Of a DNA stretch of 64,000 nt, positions 42,594-51,897 are shown piece by piece (position 1 is the stretch's first letter; each line of letters starts with the position of its first letter). The position numbers were made by a program, and so were the translations under genes. The DNA comes from Bacillota bacterium (GTDB taxonomy: Bacteria; Bacillota; Clostridia; Acetivibrionales; DTU013). The stretch is taken from contig JAEZMD010000018.1 of the NCBI GenBank assembly GCA_023435745.1, positions 310,001 through 374,000 on the forward strand, read 5' to 3'. The notes under the pieces were generated by a model. The model was not told the DNA's origin. It made no database searches and saw only the letters and a list, made by a program, of their open reading frames with translations.

Positions 42594-42992
42594 ATGTCAT
42601 TTTTTAAGGAATTCAAGGAATTTGCAGTTAAAGGAAACGTAATAGATTTAGCGGTCGGCGTCATAATTGGCGGTGCTTTCGGTAAGATAGTTACTTCACT
42701 TGTAAACGATGTTGTTATGCCTGTAATTACTCTGATAACAGGTCAGGGAAACTATAAAGACCTCGCTATTACTCTGCCGAATGCAGGAAAGTTGAATTAT
42801 GGCCTCTTCATCTCAAATGTGGTTGATTTTGTGATCATTGCCTTTGTTATATTTATCTTTGTCAAACAGATCAACCGATTCAAGAAGAAACCGGCCCCGG
42901 CGCCAATAACAACAAAGGATTGCCCTTATTGCCGAACCAGCATTCATCTGGAGGCAACAAAATGCCCGAATTGTACATCCGACTTATCATAA
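42594..42992 (+). CDS. mscL: Large-conductance mechanosensitive channel with zinc-ribbon tail
   Basis: A 132-residue MscL. The pore helix is FAVKGNVIDLAVGVIIGGAFGKIV, followed by a short external loop and the second helix, then a basic cytoplasmic linker. The usual C-terminal helical bundle is replaced by CPYC...CPNC (residues ~110-130), a zinc-ribbon pair. It would open under membrane tension to relieve hypo-osmotic shock. The zinc ribbon may stabilise the pentamer or bind a partner. Confidence 0.93.
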   Translation: MSFFKEFKEFAVKGNVIDLAVGVIIGGAFGKIVTSLVNDVVMPVITLITGQGNYKDLAITLPNAGKLNYGLFISNVVDFVIIAFVIFIFVKQINRFKKKPAPAPITTKDCPYCRTSIHLEATKCPNCTSDLS

Positions 42993-43035
42993 AGAATTTG
43001 CAGGCCGGAGACTGAAATGACTAAGGAGCGAAGGT

Positions 43036-43773
43036 ATGGGCTTTTATGAACAGATAGCACCTTACTACGATTATATCTTTCCTGCGGGAGATGAGCAGCT
43101 TAAATTTTTACAAAAAGCGGCGGGTCTCCCGCCGAAAAAAATACTGGATGTAGCCTGCGGATCCGGCGTATATTCGGTCAAGCTGGCACAACTCGGGTAT
43201 AAAGTGTGGGCGACTGATATCGATGCCGAAATGGTGCGCCTTGCCGGACAAAAAGCAACCGATGGCATGTCCGAGATAAAAACATTTATCTCGGACATGC
43301 AGCAACTGGATCAGCATATCAGCGAGCAGTTTGATTGCATTTTTTGTATAGGAAACTCAATTGTCCACATTGGCAGTGCTGACTCCATATTATCCGCGGT
43401 TTTTCAGATGAAGAACCGGCTTGCACCTGGCGGAAAGCTTCTGCTGCAGATCATTAATTTTGACCGTGTTCTTGCTAAGGGAGTAACCTCATTGCCTACT
43501 ATTTATAATCAGGAAATCAACCTTGAATTCCAGAGGAATTATCTCAGAGATGACGACAGGGGCTTGATTTATTTTGATACTGTCCTAACTGTGAATGAGG
43601 ATAACGGGCAGAACAGGTTTGAAAACAGAGTCGAGTTGTTCCCCTTATTAGCCTTATCACTAAAAGAAATATTGACCAAAGCCGGTTTTCGTTCAATTAA
43701 CTTTTACGGCGGCTTCAATCAGGAGCCCTACATACCGGATGAATCGTTTCTGTTAGTGACAGAGGCGTTTTAA
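43036..43773 (+). CDS. Class I SAM-dependent methyltransferase
   Basis: A 245-residue methyltransferase with motif I ILDVACGSGVYSVKLA, the acidic residue after beta-2 (ATDIDAEMV) and FDCIFCIGNSIVHI. The C-terminal half has the beta-rich extension seen in glycine/sarcosine-like methyltransferases, but the substrate is not defined. AAGGAG lies before the ATG. The next gene, a GNAT enzyme, follows after 38 bases. Confidence 0.85.
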   Translation: MGFYEQIAPYYDYIFPAGDEQLKFLQKAAGLPPKKILDVACGSGVYSVKLAQLGYKVWATDIDAEMVRLAGQKATDGMSEIKTFISDMQQLDQHISEQFDCIFCIGNSIVHIGSADSILSAVFQMKNRLAPGGKLLLQIINFDRVLAKGVTSLPTIYNQEINLEFQRNYLRDDDRGLIYFDTVLTVNEDNGQNRFENRVELFPLLALSLKEILTKAGFRSINFYGGFNQEPYIPDESFLLVTEAF

Positions 43774-43811
43774 TATTGCTCAGTAAAGTGCAAAGGAGAG
43801 ACAGTTATTTA

Positions 43812-44249
43812 ATGATAGAGATTCATAAGGTGAAGGACAAAAAAGAAATGGATTTAATCCATGAGATCAGACGCGAAGTATTCATAAATGAGCAGGGCGT
43901 TCCTGAAGAATTGGAAATGGATGAATTGGATCAGAAAGCTGTTCATGTTTTAGCTTATGTTGATGGCATGCCTGCCGGCTGCGGCAGAATGATAATAGAC
44001 GGGGATTATGCCAAGCTTGGCAGGGTTGCGGTCAGAAAAAATATGCGAAGAACCGGGATTGGCACAGGAATGTGCAAGCTGCTAATTGCGTTAGCGGAAG
44101 AGAGTCGTATTGATAACATTTATGTCAACGCCCAGCTCACAGCAGAAGATTTCTACACAAGCCTGGGTTTTGAAAGAGAAGGCGATACTTTTTTCGAAGC
44201 AGGTATTAAACATGTAAAAATGGTGAGAGTACTGTCCCATCCGTACTGA
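43812..44249 (+). CDS. GNAT-family N-acetyltransferase
   Basis: A 145-residue acetyltransferase of the ElaA/YjcF-like group: FINEQGVPEELEMDELD, the acetyl-CoA loop VRKNMRRTGIGTGM and the late block ASDFYTSLGF-like AEDFYTSLGFEREG. The start at ATG 43812 follows AAAGGAG by about eleven bases. Its last 44 bases overlap the convergent ferredoxin-like gene, so antisense interaction is possible. Confidence 0.87.
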   Translation: MIEIHKVKDKKEMDLIHEIRREVFINEQGVPEELEMDELDQKAVHVLAYVDGMPAGCGRMIIDGDYAKLGRVAVRKNMRRTGIGTGMCKLLIALAEESRIDNIYVNAQLTAEDFYTSLGFEREGDTFFEAGIKHVKMVRVLSHPY

Positions 44250-44949
44250 TTGTTACAATATTCCAGGGAATCATTTTTCCGCTGTCTATCAATGCATTTT
44301 TAACAGCGTTTACTATGCCGCCGCAGCAAGGGACTTCCATACGCAGGACGGTAACGCTTTTAATATTATGGCTTGCAATGATCTGTGCCAGCTTCTGTGA
44401 GTAATCGTCCTCATCAAGTTTTGGACAGCCGATCAAAGTTATTTTACCCTTCATAAAGTCGTTGTGGATGTTTGCATAAGCATATGCCGTGCAATCTGCC
44501 GCAATCAGCAAATGAGCATTTTCAAAATAGGGTGCATTTACCGGGACAAGCGTAATTTGGCAGGGCCATTGGCCTAGCTGTGATTCTGCCCTTGAGGCAG
44601 TTATGCCCGCCGTATTATCATTCTTTTCTTTGCTGATGACGCGTGCACGTGAGCCCGGACATCCACAGCTTTCATGAACTGCCGCGGGTGTGGGAGCAGG
44701 CGTGACAGCGCTTCTTTCTAAGTGTGCATTTACTGCAGCTTCATCGAATTCTGCAGCCTCTCTTTCCTCTATGGTTATTGCACCTGTAGGACATTCGGGC
44801 AGGCAGTTGCCCAACCCGTCACAATAGCTGTCAGAAATGAGCTTTGCCTTTCCGTTCACTAATTGCAATGCGCCTTCGTGACAAGCATTTATACACAGCC
44901 CGCAGCCATTACATTTTTCCTCGTCAATCTTTATTATTTTTCTTATCAT
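44206..44949 (-). CDS. Two-[4Fe-4S] ferredoxin-domain protein
   Basis: A 247-residue protein. Residues ~5-65 carry two cluster motifs (CNGCGLCINACH; CDGLGNCLPECP). A Pro/Ala-rich linker with SCGCPGS follows. Residues ~120-245 form a domain with ADCTAYAY and the cysteine pair VPCCGG, seen in iron-sulfur proteins of anaerobes. Electron transfer is the expected role; no partner enzyme is adjacent. ATG 44949 was chosen for its distance from GGGAGAG. Confidence 0.85.
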   Translation of the reverse strand: MIRKIIKIDEEKCNGCGLCINACHEGALQLVNGKAKLISDSYCDGLGNCLPECPTGAITIEEREAAEFDEAAVNAHLERSAVTPAPTPAAVHESCGCPGSRARVISKEKNDNTAGITASRAESQLGQWPCQITLVPVNAPYFENAHLLIAADCTAYAYANIHNDFMKGKITLIGCPKLDEDDYSQKLAQIIASHNIKSVTVLRMEVPCCGGIVNAVKNALIDSGKMIPWNIVTISTDGTVLSPFLHV

Positions 44950-45054
44950 ATCCATCTCTCCCTGCAACATTTTTTACGATGTTTAAATTGTAGTATAAAT
45001 ATAAACGCAATTCGGTAACCAATGTTACAGATGGATACTAATAAATTCTATTAA

Positions 45055-46899
45055 TCAGGCAGTCTCAATTGGATGAGTCTTAAGCATAGCTTCTGTCGGC
45101 GACATGAAAACCGCTGCTTCGCCATCCTGTTCAAGCTGCATATCGCCGAGTAAACTATCTGCGACTGCCTCGCTGACATTGGTGACGGTAATCAATAATA
45201 CAATTTCTTTCTCAGGCTGCAATTCTATATTTAGTATAGGTAATAAAACCTCCTGCTCATCATCCGTGCCTCTTCCATGTATGATTGTAGCTCCTTTAGC
45301 ACCTGATTGCCGCGCTACTTCAACGACCTTTTCAGCAAATCCCCTGTTTACAACCACCATAATACAGTCATGCTGTATGTTGATCTCCTCCGTCAAATGA
45401 GAGGTAATAATACTCTTTTTTTCAATTGTAGGATATACAACAACTTTTTTATGTTTAAACACAGTCCCAAGAATCATGATAGAAAGAACGGGAGCCATCG
45501 CTATCATTGCAATGACACCAAATCCGTCCACCAGCACGTTGGCGGTATCTATAACCGTAGCCGCTCCTTGAGCGAAAGCAAGCACAAAGGTTGCCGCCAT
45601 AGGTCCCGAAGCAACTCCGCCTGCATCATAAGCAATCCCCACAAAAACCGGATCTGATCTAAATGAAAGAAATATAGCAGAGGCAAATCCTGGGAGAAGG
45701 AAATACCACAGCTTAACCTCAGGGACGACAATCCTTACCATAGATAAAGCAATTGCCATGCCGACGCCTAAGGAAAGAGTCATTCTTATTAAATTAAGAG
45801 GTATATGTCCGCTGGTAACTTCTTCAATTTGCTCACCCAGTACATGTACTGCCGGTTCAACAAGCACAACTATAAGGCCCATCAGAAAGGCTATTCCAAT
45901 TAATACCCAATGGCCCATTTTAGCAAGTTCCATGCCGATAATTCGCCCCATGTCCATAAATCCGGAGTTTACTGCCGTAAGAAAAATTGCAAGTCCCAGC
46001 AGAGTCAAGGAAAGTCCCTTTATTATTCCGAAAAGCTCATCCTTATGTAATTTAAATTTTCTAAAATTATAAATAAAGAACAAAACTGCTATGGGCAAAA
46101 GTGCGATAAGGGATTCTGTGAAGATTCCCGGGAACGCGTTTATTATCGGCCTGAAAATACCTTCAGCAACAATGTATTCACCAACATCTCCCTGTATGTT
46201 TTTCTGCCCCGAAATGATGGACATAAGCATAACGGCCAGAATAGGTCCTGCACTCATAACACCCACAAGTCCAAAAGAATTCTCCTCCGAGTTTTTTCCG
46301 CCCTTTACTTTGGAAAGCCCCAGTGATATTGCAAGGACGAAGGGAGTTGTAAGGGCGCCTGTGGTTGCGCCTGATGCGTCGAAGGAAATAGCAAGAAATT
46401 CCTCTGACACAAGAATAGCTAATATAAATAGAATTCCATAGGTTACTGCCATAAATACGTTGTATGACGGTTTATCACGCAGCAGCCTGAAAACACCAAA
46501 TGAAATCAAAACTCCAACACCTATAGATACCAGGTATACAATGACAGATGCGCTCAGAGTACCTCCCGAAGCTTCCTCGATCTGGGAGCCAAGAATAAGT
46601 AAATCAGGCTCTGCAACGGTTACGAGAAAGCCCAAAAGGAAACTAAGGATAGCAATTTTAAACGGTGATCTTGAAGTGGCTACTTCCCGCGACATATGCT
46701 CGCCAATTGGGTTCATAGACAAATCTACACCCCATAAAAAAATTGACAGTCCGACTAGGAGCAGCACGCTCCCGACAATAAAACGTACGATAATCTCTGA
46801 TTCAACATCGACAATAGTGAAGCAGAGCGCCAGCACTAATATCATAACCGGCAATAATGTCCGGGCGACTTCTTTTGTTTTGTCTATTAGCAAAGTCAT
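45055..46899 (-). CDS. DUF1538 membrane protein with C-terminal PII-like domain
   Basis: A 614-residue protein with two DUF1538 repeats (residues ~5-240 and ~255-490; repeated blocks VAEPDLLILGSQIEEASGG and VEPAVHVLGEQIEEVTSGH) giving about twelve to fourteen helices, then a cytoplasmic PII-like domain (~510-610, GAKGATIIHGRGTDDE). The DUF1538 family is uncharacterised; a transporter regulated by nucleotide or carbon/nitrogen state is my inference from the PII domain. ATG 46899 follows GGGAGGTG and overlaps the stop of the soluble PII-like gene by four bases, so the two are coupled. Confidence 0.88.
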   Translation of the reverse strand: MTLLIDKTKEVARTLLPVMILVLALCFTIVDVESEIIVRFIVGSVLLLVGLSIFLWGVDLSMNPIGEHMSREVATSRSPFKIAILSFLLGFLVTVAEPDLLILGSQIEEASGGTLSASVIVYLVSIGVGVLISFGVFRLLRDKPSYNVFMAVTYGILFILAILVSEEFLAISFDASGATTGALTTPFVLAISLGLSKVKGGKNSEENSFGLVGVMSAGPILAVMLMSIISGQKNIQGDVGEYIVAEGIFRPIINAFPGIFTESLIALLPIAVLFFIYNFRKFKLHKDELFGIIKGLSLTLLGLAIFLTAVNSGFMDMGRIIGMELAKMGHWVLIGIAFLMGLIVVLVEPAVHVLGEQIEEVTSGHIPLNLIRMTLSLGVGMAIALSMVRIVVPEVKLWYFLLPGFASAIFLSFRSDPVFVGIAYDAGGVASGPMAATFVLAFAQGAATVIDTANVLVDGFGVIAMIAMAPVLSIMILGTVFKHKKVVVYPTIEKKSIITSHLTEEINIQHDCIMVVVNRGFAEKVVEVARQSGAKGATIIHGRGTDDEQEVLLPILNIELQPEKEIVLLITVTNVSEAVADSLLGDMQLEQDGEAAVFMSPTEAMLKTHPIETA

Positions 46900-47573
46900 G
46901 ACGTCACCTCCCTGCACTCCTCAGACCTGTTTTCAAACAGGCCGGTTGCCCGGTTCACAGGAAGAGTAAAGATGATACCGTTCCCGGCTTTTCCAAGCTC
47001 CAAATCATAAAATATCCTTTCCCTGATTGCAGTAGCTTTGTCTTTTGGCGTGATAATAATTACAATATCCTTTTGAGGCTCTATAACCAATGGGAAATAA
47101 AAATCTGTCGGGATTCCGGCTCCGCGGCCATGGATAAGGGTACCGCCTCTTGCTCCCGCAGCTCTTGCCGCTTTTATGCAATCATTACTCCGCCCTTTAT
47201 CCACGATGGTTATTATACAAAAGAATGGGGCGTCGATATCGTCGGGCGGATTTTCTTTTTCTTTTCCAAAGGGCTGCAAAGGCCAACGCTTGAATGGTAT
47301 TGAAAAAGCGATTCCTTTGTTTCTCTTGCAGAGCATAAATTCCTCGTTAAGTTTTTCGTGTAAATTATCGCAAAGCGCGTTTGATGAGGATATCATAAGA
47401 ATCTCTTTGTGCATCTCTGTCAGACCCAGCTTATCATAAAGCTTGTTTTGCACTGTGCCTTCGCCAAGGAAGATTGTACCCCCCGTCGCACCACATTCTT
47501 TTGCTTTACGCAATACAGCATTAGCTTTGCCTCTGCTTACGATAACAAAAAACATTGTGTCTATGTCTATCAC
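46896..47573 (-). CDS. Tandem PII-like regulatory protein
   Basis: A 225-residue soluble protein made of two PII-like domains (residues ~5-95 and ~115-205). Each has the family loop: GATGGTIFLGEGTV in the first and GARGGTLIHGRGAG in the second. The first has lost the HGRG motif and may not bind nucleotide. The short T-loops suggest a divergent PII group. It is coupled to the DUF1538 transporter-like gene, which ends with a third such domain. The start codon is uncertain: GTG 47573 or an internal ATG at 47555. Confidence 0.85.
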   Translation of the reverse strand: MIDIDTMFFVIVSRGKANAVLRKAKECGATGGTIFLGEGTVQNKLYDKLGLTEMHKEILMISSSNALCDNLHEKLNEEFMLCKRNKGIAFSIPFKRWPLQPFGKEKENPPDDIDAPFFCIITIVDKGRSNDCIKAARAAGARGGTLIHGRGAGIPTDFYFPLVIEPQKDIVIIITPKDKATAIRERIFYDLELGKAGNGIIFTLPVNRATGLFENRSEECREVTS

Positions 47574-47902
47574 TCCCTGATATTTATTTTTCCGGCTATA
47601 AAAAGATTGTTATTTCATGCAAAGATAGAAAATAATCAATGCGATCCGGAGCAAAGACGCCTTTTCCAGACGTGGTTTCAACTCTATAATAATAACATAA
47701 AATAGCCATGGCGGCAACCGAATCAGGGCATATTTCCTAGACAAGTATAAAAGGTCATGAGAAATCTTAATGCTTGAATTAATAACCACAAATCATAAAC
47801 GTATGAGGTCAGCTTTTCAACAAAGTTGTAGATATGTTGATATCTTTGATGCCCCGTTATATTTTATGAACGATTACTAACGAATATGACTGGTATTCCG
47901 CC

Positions 47903-49465
47903 TTACTCGCCGCCCTGTCCCGTCGTTCCGGCTGCTTCTACGGGCTTGATGCATTCCAGAGCAGGGCCTTCGATGATGTCGCCTGTGTACGTAAATCTGG
48001 ATCCGTGGCATGGACAGTCCCATGACAACTCAGCAGAGTTCCATTTCAGCTCGCAGCCAATATGTGTGCAGGTGGTGCTGACATAATGCAGCTCTCCGTT
48101 CATGTCTTTGTACATTCCAAGCTTGTATCCATCGACTTCGGTTATTACGGCGTCACCTTTCTCAACATGGTCCGCGCCTTCCGGAATATTGAGTTTGCCT
48201 GTGATATAATTTTTTGCTACATCAGCATTTTCTACAATAAAATTCTTTGCCGATGACGCAGGTGTGAACCGTGACGGATTGTATACCGGCTCCCATGGAT
48301 TTTCTTCCTTCAGGATCAGGTCAGAGATGATCATTGCGGCGGCGGTACCATTGCTCATGCCCCATTTTTCAAAGCCGGTGGCAACATAAATCTTGTTTTT
48401 TCCAGAAGTCATCTGACCGACTATCGGTATTTCGTCCATTGAAGTGTAATCCTGCGCCGACCATCTGTAAGGTATATCAATAACGTCAAAATATTGCTGT
48501 GCGTAATCCCGTATGATTTCGTAATGTTCATGAAGATTGGCGCCGTGACCGGTTTTATGATTTTCTCCTCCTATCAGCAACAGACTGTCATCGCCGGTGG
48601 TGTGTAAGCGAAGCGTTCGTGATGGATTTTCTGCGTTGATGTACATCCCTTCAGGAAAACTGCTATTGATGTGCATTCCCAGCAAATAAGCGCGTTCCGG
48701 ATACAGTCTGGTGAAGTAAAGACCGGGCTTATCGTAGAAAGGATAGCGCGTAGCCTGGACTACACTGTCTGCCCGTATTTTTTTTCCGCTGTCAGTTACT
48801 ACTATATGTGGTTCACCTTCCTCAATATCAACGACACGAGTGTTTTCGAAAATATGGCAGTCCTCTCCTTCAATAGCCGACGCCAGCGCCAAAAGATATT
48901 TGCGGGGATGGAACTGAGCCTGATCAGAGAATTTCACCGCCCCCTTTATTGCAAAAGGGAGATCAAGCTTTTCCACATATTCTGCGGGGAGCTTTAATTT
49001 GATGGCGGCGTTGGTTTCGTCTTCAATTTTTTTAACATAATTATCATCCTGGGTGAATACATAGGCAGGAGTTCTTTGAAAATCGCAATTAATGTTTTTA
49101 TCTTCGATGATATTTGAAATAAGATCTATGGCAGCCTGGTTAGCAAATGCATACTGCTGAGCTTTCTCCTCACCAACTGCATTAATCATTTTTGAGTACT
49201 TTAATGAGTGCTGGGAAGTTATTTTGGCGGTTGTGTGCCCGGATACCCCTTTAACTATGCGGTTTGAGTCAATGACAGCCACTCGCATTCCGCTGCTTTT
49301 AAGCAGGTATGCGGTGGTCAATCCTGTGATACCCCCGCCGATTATGGCAACATCCACATCAAGGTCATTTTCTACCCTTGGATAATCGGCATCCGAAGTT
49401 GTCGCGATCCAATATGATATTGGCTGGTCAGTTAGTTTGTTCTTATTGCTGAGTTCCTTACTCAT
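47903..49465 (-). CDS. FAD-dependent oxidoreductase with C-terminal Rieske domain
   Basis: A 520-residue DadA-type flavoprotein: dinucleotide-binding motif VAIIGGGITGLTTAYLL (residues ~38-54), substrate domain, FAD-contacting VGQMTSGKNKIYVATGFEKWG, then a Rieske domain (residues ~430-505) with CTHIGC and CPCHGSRF ligating a [2Fe-2S] cluster. Such proteins occur widely in Clostridia and Bacilli without a known substrate. AGGAG lies eight bases before ATG 49465. Confidence 0.92.
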   Translation of the reverse strand: MSKELSNKNKLTDQPISYWIATTSDADYPRVENDLDVDVAIIGGGITGLTTAYLLKSSGMRVAVIDSNRIVKGVSGHTTAKITSQHSLKYSKMINAVGEEKAQQYAFANQAAIDLISNIIEDKNINCDFQRTPAYVFTQDDNYVKKIEDETNAAIKLKLPAEYVEKLDLPFAIKGAVKFSDQAQFHPRKYLLALASAIEGEDCHIFENTRVVDIEEGEPHIVVTDSGKKIRADSVVQATRYPFYDKPGLYFTRLYPERAYLLGMHINSSFPEGMYINAENPSRTLRLHTTGDDSLLLIGGENHKTGHGANLHEHYEIIRDYAQQYFDVIDIPYRWSAQDYTSMDEIPIVGQMTSGKNKIYVATGFEKWGMSNGTAAAMIISDLILKEENPWEPVYNPSRFTPASSAKNFIVENADVAKNYITGKLNIPEGADHVEKGDAVITEVDGYKLGMYKDMNGELHYVSTTCTHIGCELKWNSAELSWDCPCHGSRFTYTGDIIEGPALECIKPVEAAGTTGQGGE

Positions 49466-49600
49466 ATAAATTCCTCCATTATATGCACTTAACAAATTTA
49501 CTCTTATGATTTGTTAACAAAGAATATTTCATACAGAAAAATCTCCCGGGCATCGAGCCCACTCGATTTTTGTCAGATTCCGCTACGGCGGAATGGCTAC

Positions 49601-49625
49601 AAAAAAACTGCCCGTTAAGGCAGCT
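49601..49625 (-). terminator. Terminator for the DUF1189 gene
   Basis: On the minus strand a CTGCC/GGCAG stem with a short loop is followed by seven T. A second hairpin (ATTCCGC/GCGGAAT, 49577-49594) lies just beyond. Confidence 0.65.
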
Positions 49626-49658
49626 TTTATATAGTATCTTGTGAGGCATGTATCCGGC

Positions 49659-50465
49659 TCAGAGAATATTACCCATGTTATCCTGACCGAACATTTTATC
49701 GAGCTCCTTTCGGATGCTCCTGATGGCGCCGTAGACATATACAGAGGCAATAACATAGAATAATATCCATAAAAAGGGTATCGTTACAGATGCGATGCTT
49801 GGGATCGTACAAATCAGTAAGGGCATTGTCATCGAATAAATACTGATTTTAAATATGTTCTGGTAGCTAAGGTTTGTCTTTAGCGCTGAATTAATGGTAA
49901 GTCCGATCAGGCTGATGATAAGCGCACTGATGAACTTACCGAAGACAAAACCTACTGCGAGCAGAACAAATACAAATATCCCCACCGGCTTCATGAGAGG
50001 AAGAGTTTGTGCGATACTGTCCCGTGTCAGTTCAAACCCCTGGAATGCACTGAGATTTGTAACTTGCTTGTTCGCATAGTTTTTTTGGATAATTTTATCG
50101 CTTGTAATCAGCATTACGATATCATATTCGGCAAGTATTTTGTCCTCCGCATTTGGCGAGGTGTCTATCACAATAGGATATGCGCCTTCATCCACTACGA
50201 TCGGCATTTCCCCGCTGACCTGCAATTTACCGCCAGCAAGGGTAAAATCGGGTATCATGGCATCATAGTTGGCGATGAGATCATCGACGATCCTGTCATA
50301 TTGTATCCCAACTGGGATATAAACTGCCAAAGAAAGAAGGAATGAAAGCAACAGCAGGTATACTACTGCCTTACCGACACCCTGCCTGAGGAAGAGCCCG
50401 TACTTGGTGAAACTGGTAATGCTATAGAAGAAACGCGAAAAAATGTTAATTTTAGTCTCGTTCAT
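49659..50465 (-). CDS. DUF1189-family membrane protein
   Basis: A 268-residue protein with an N-terminal helix (~30-52), an extracytoplasmic loop of about 110 residues (GGKLQVSGEMPIVVDEGAYP) and four C-terminal helices. It matches DUF1189 in layout and in IVIDTSPNAEDK. Function unknown; related proteins have been linked to maltodextrin or stress contexts only by neighbourhood. AAGGAG before the ATG. Confidence 0.85.
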   Translation of the reverse strand: MNETKINIFSRFFYSITSFTKYGLFLRQGVGKAVVYLLLLSFLLSLAVYIPVGIQYDRIVDDLIANYDAMIPDFTLAGGKLQVSGEMPIVVDEGAYPIVIDTSPNAEDKILAEYDIVMLITSDKIIQKNYANKQVTNLSAFQGFELTRDSIAQTLPLMKPVGIFVFVLLAVGFVFGKFISALIISLIGLTINSALKTNLSYQNIFKISIYSMTMPLLICTIPSIASVTIPFLWILFYVIASVYVYGAIRSIRKELDKMFGQDNMGNIL

Positions 50466-50582
50466 ATTATCTCCTTCATACGAAAAATTTCCACTCTATT
50501 ATACACTTATCATATCTGTGAATCAATTTGAAAAAATATCAGAAGTATATTATTATAGATTTTGTTATGATAGGAGGAGCAA

Positions 50583-51764
50583 ATGTCAAAGATGCATCTG
50601 ATCGCCACCTGCGTGTTCGGGCTTGAAGCGGTTGTGGCAAGAGAATTGAACTGGCTGGGGTACACGGATCAGCAGGTGGAAAACGGCAGAGTTACCTTTG
50701 CAGGAGATGAACTGGCCATTTGCAGGACAAATATCTGGCTGCGGTGCGCGGAACGTATATTGGTAAAGATAGGAGAGTTCAAGGCACTGACCTTTGATGA
50801 GCTTTTCGAGGGCACCAAAGCACTGCCGTGGGGGGATTGGCTGCCGGAAAACGCAGAATTTCCTGTGGATGGGAAATCGGTTGATTCAAAGCTCGCAAGC
50901 ATCCCGGATTGCCAGGCAATTGTCAAGAAGGCGATCGTGGAAAAAATGAAGCTCAAGTATAAAAAACAGTGGTTTGAGGAAAAAGGCCCGTTGTACAGAA
51001 TTGAGGTTGGGTTGCTGAAGGATATGGCGACCCTAACAATTGATACCACCGGCATGGGCTTGCATAAGCGTGGTTACAGAACCCTCGTTTCAGGTGCTCC
51101 ATTGAAGGAAACGCTGGCGGCTGCCATGCTGATGATCAGCAGATGGAAGCCCGACAGGGCTCTGATCGATCCTTTCTGTGGATCAGGTACGATCCCAATT
51201 GAAGCGGCTTTGATTGCGGGAAATATTGCGCCCGGCGCCAAACGAAGCTTTTCTGCAGAAGCCTGGCGACAGACACCGTCCGAGCTCTGGAAAATTGCAC
51301 GAGAGGAAGCGGCGGACAAGATGAAAAAGGTCCCTGACCTGAGAATACATGGCTCGGATATCGATGAGGAAGTCATCAGTCTTGCTCGTTACCATGCGAC
51401 GCAGGCAGGGGTGGCACAGGATATCCATCTACAGCGTCTTCCGCTCTCTGATATCAGTTCAAGATATAAGTATGGCTTTATCATATGCAATCCGCCTTAT
51501 GGAGAACGGCTTGGAGAGATGCCTGAGGTAGAGAGACTCTACAGGGAAATGGGGAGCACATTCAAAAAATTAGACACCTGGTCATTCTATGTCATTACGT
51601 CACATCCGCGATTTGAAGCGCTGTTTGGGCGAAAAGCGGACAAAAAGCGCAAGCTGTACAATGGCAGGATCATGTGCAACTACTTTCAGTTTTACGGTCC
51701 TCCGCCGCCAAGACCGGTTTTTCGGCATCCTGATTCCGATAACGCGGAGGACGGCCTCGCATAA
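50583..51764 (+). CDS. rlmL: THUMP-domain 23S rRNA (guanine-N2) methyltransferase
   Basis: A 393-residue RNA methyltransferase: ferredoxin-like and THUMP domain (residues ~1-155), then a Rossmann methyltransferase with LIDPFCGSGTIPIEAAL (motif I), HGSDIDEEVI and the base-flipping catalytic motif ICNPPYGERLG. This is the layout of RlmL/YpsC enzymes that modify G2445 of 23S rRNA; the RlmK half of E. coli RlmKL is absent, as usual in Firmicutes. AGGAGG precedes the ATG. The exact target is inferred from family. Confidence 0.9.
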   Translation: MSKMHLIATCVFGLEAVVARELNWLGYTDQQVENGRVTFAGDELAICRTNIWLRCAERILVKIGEFKALTFDELFEGTKALPWGDWLPENAEFPVDGKSVDSKLASIPDCQAIVKKAIVEKMKLKYKKQWFEEKGPLYRIEVGLLKDMATLTIDTTGMGLHKRGYRTLVSGAPLKETLAAAMLMISRWKPDRALIDPFCGSGTIPIEAALIAGNIAPGAKRSFSAEAWRQTPSELWKIAREEAADKMKKVPDLRIHGSDIDEEVISLARYHATQAGVAQDIHLQRLPLSDISSRYKYGFIICNPPYGERLGEMPEVERLYREMGSTFKKLDTWSFYVITSHPRFEALFGRKADKKRKLYNGRIMCNYFQFYGPPPPRPVFRHPDSDNAEDGLA

Positions 51765-51820
51765 AATGTGCCTCAAAGTTAATAGTCATACCCGGATTGT
51801 CAGGGGGCAGGTAAATGAAT

Positions 51821-51871
51821 AAAAAAGTGGTATTAGTCCGATTTGTCGCTATCAGGCTATACCACTTTTTT
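51821..51871. terminator. Bidirectional terminator
   Basis: Perfect 12-bp arms AAAAAAGTGGTA (51821-51832) and complement (51860-51871) around a 27-base partly self-complementary loop, between rlmL and the convergent stalk-protein gene. Confidence 0.85.
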
Positions 51872-51897
51872 GATTATCGCTGTTTTTAACCGGTATC

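Noticed and set aside
47574..47902. Search for an RNA or small gene in the spacer between the PII-like and Rieske-protein genes
   Set aside because: A/T-rich sequence with no convincing frame, hairpin or promoter pair beyond what the PII-like gene needs.
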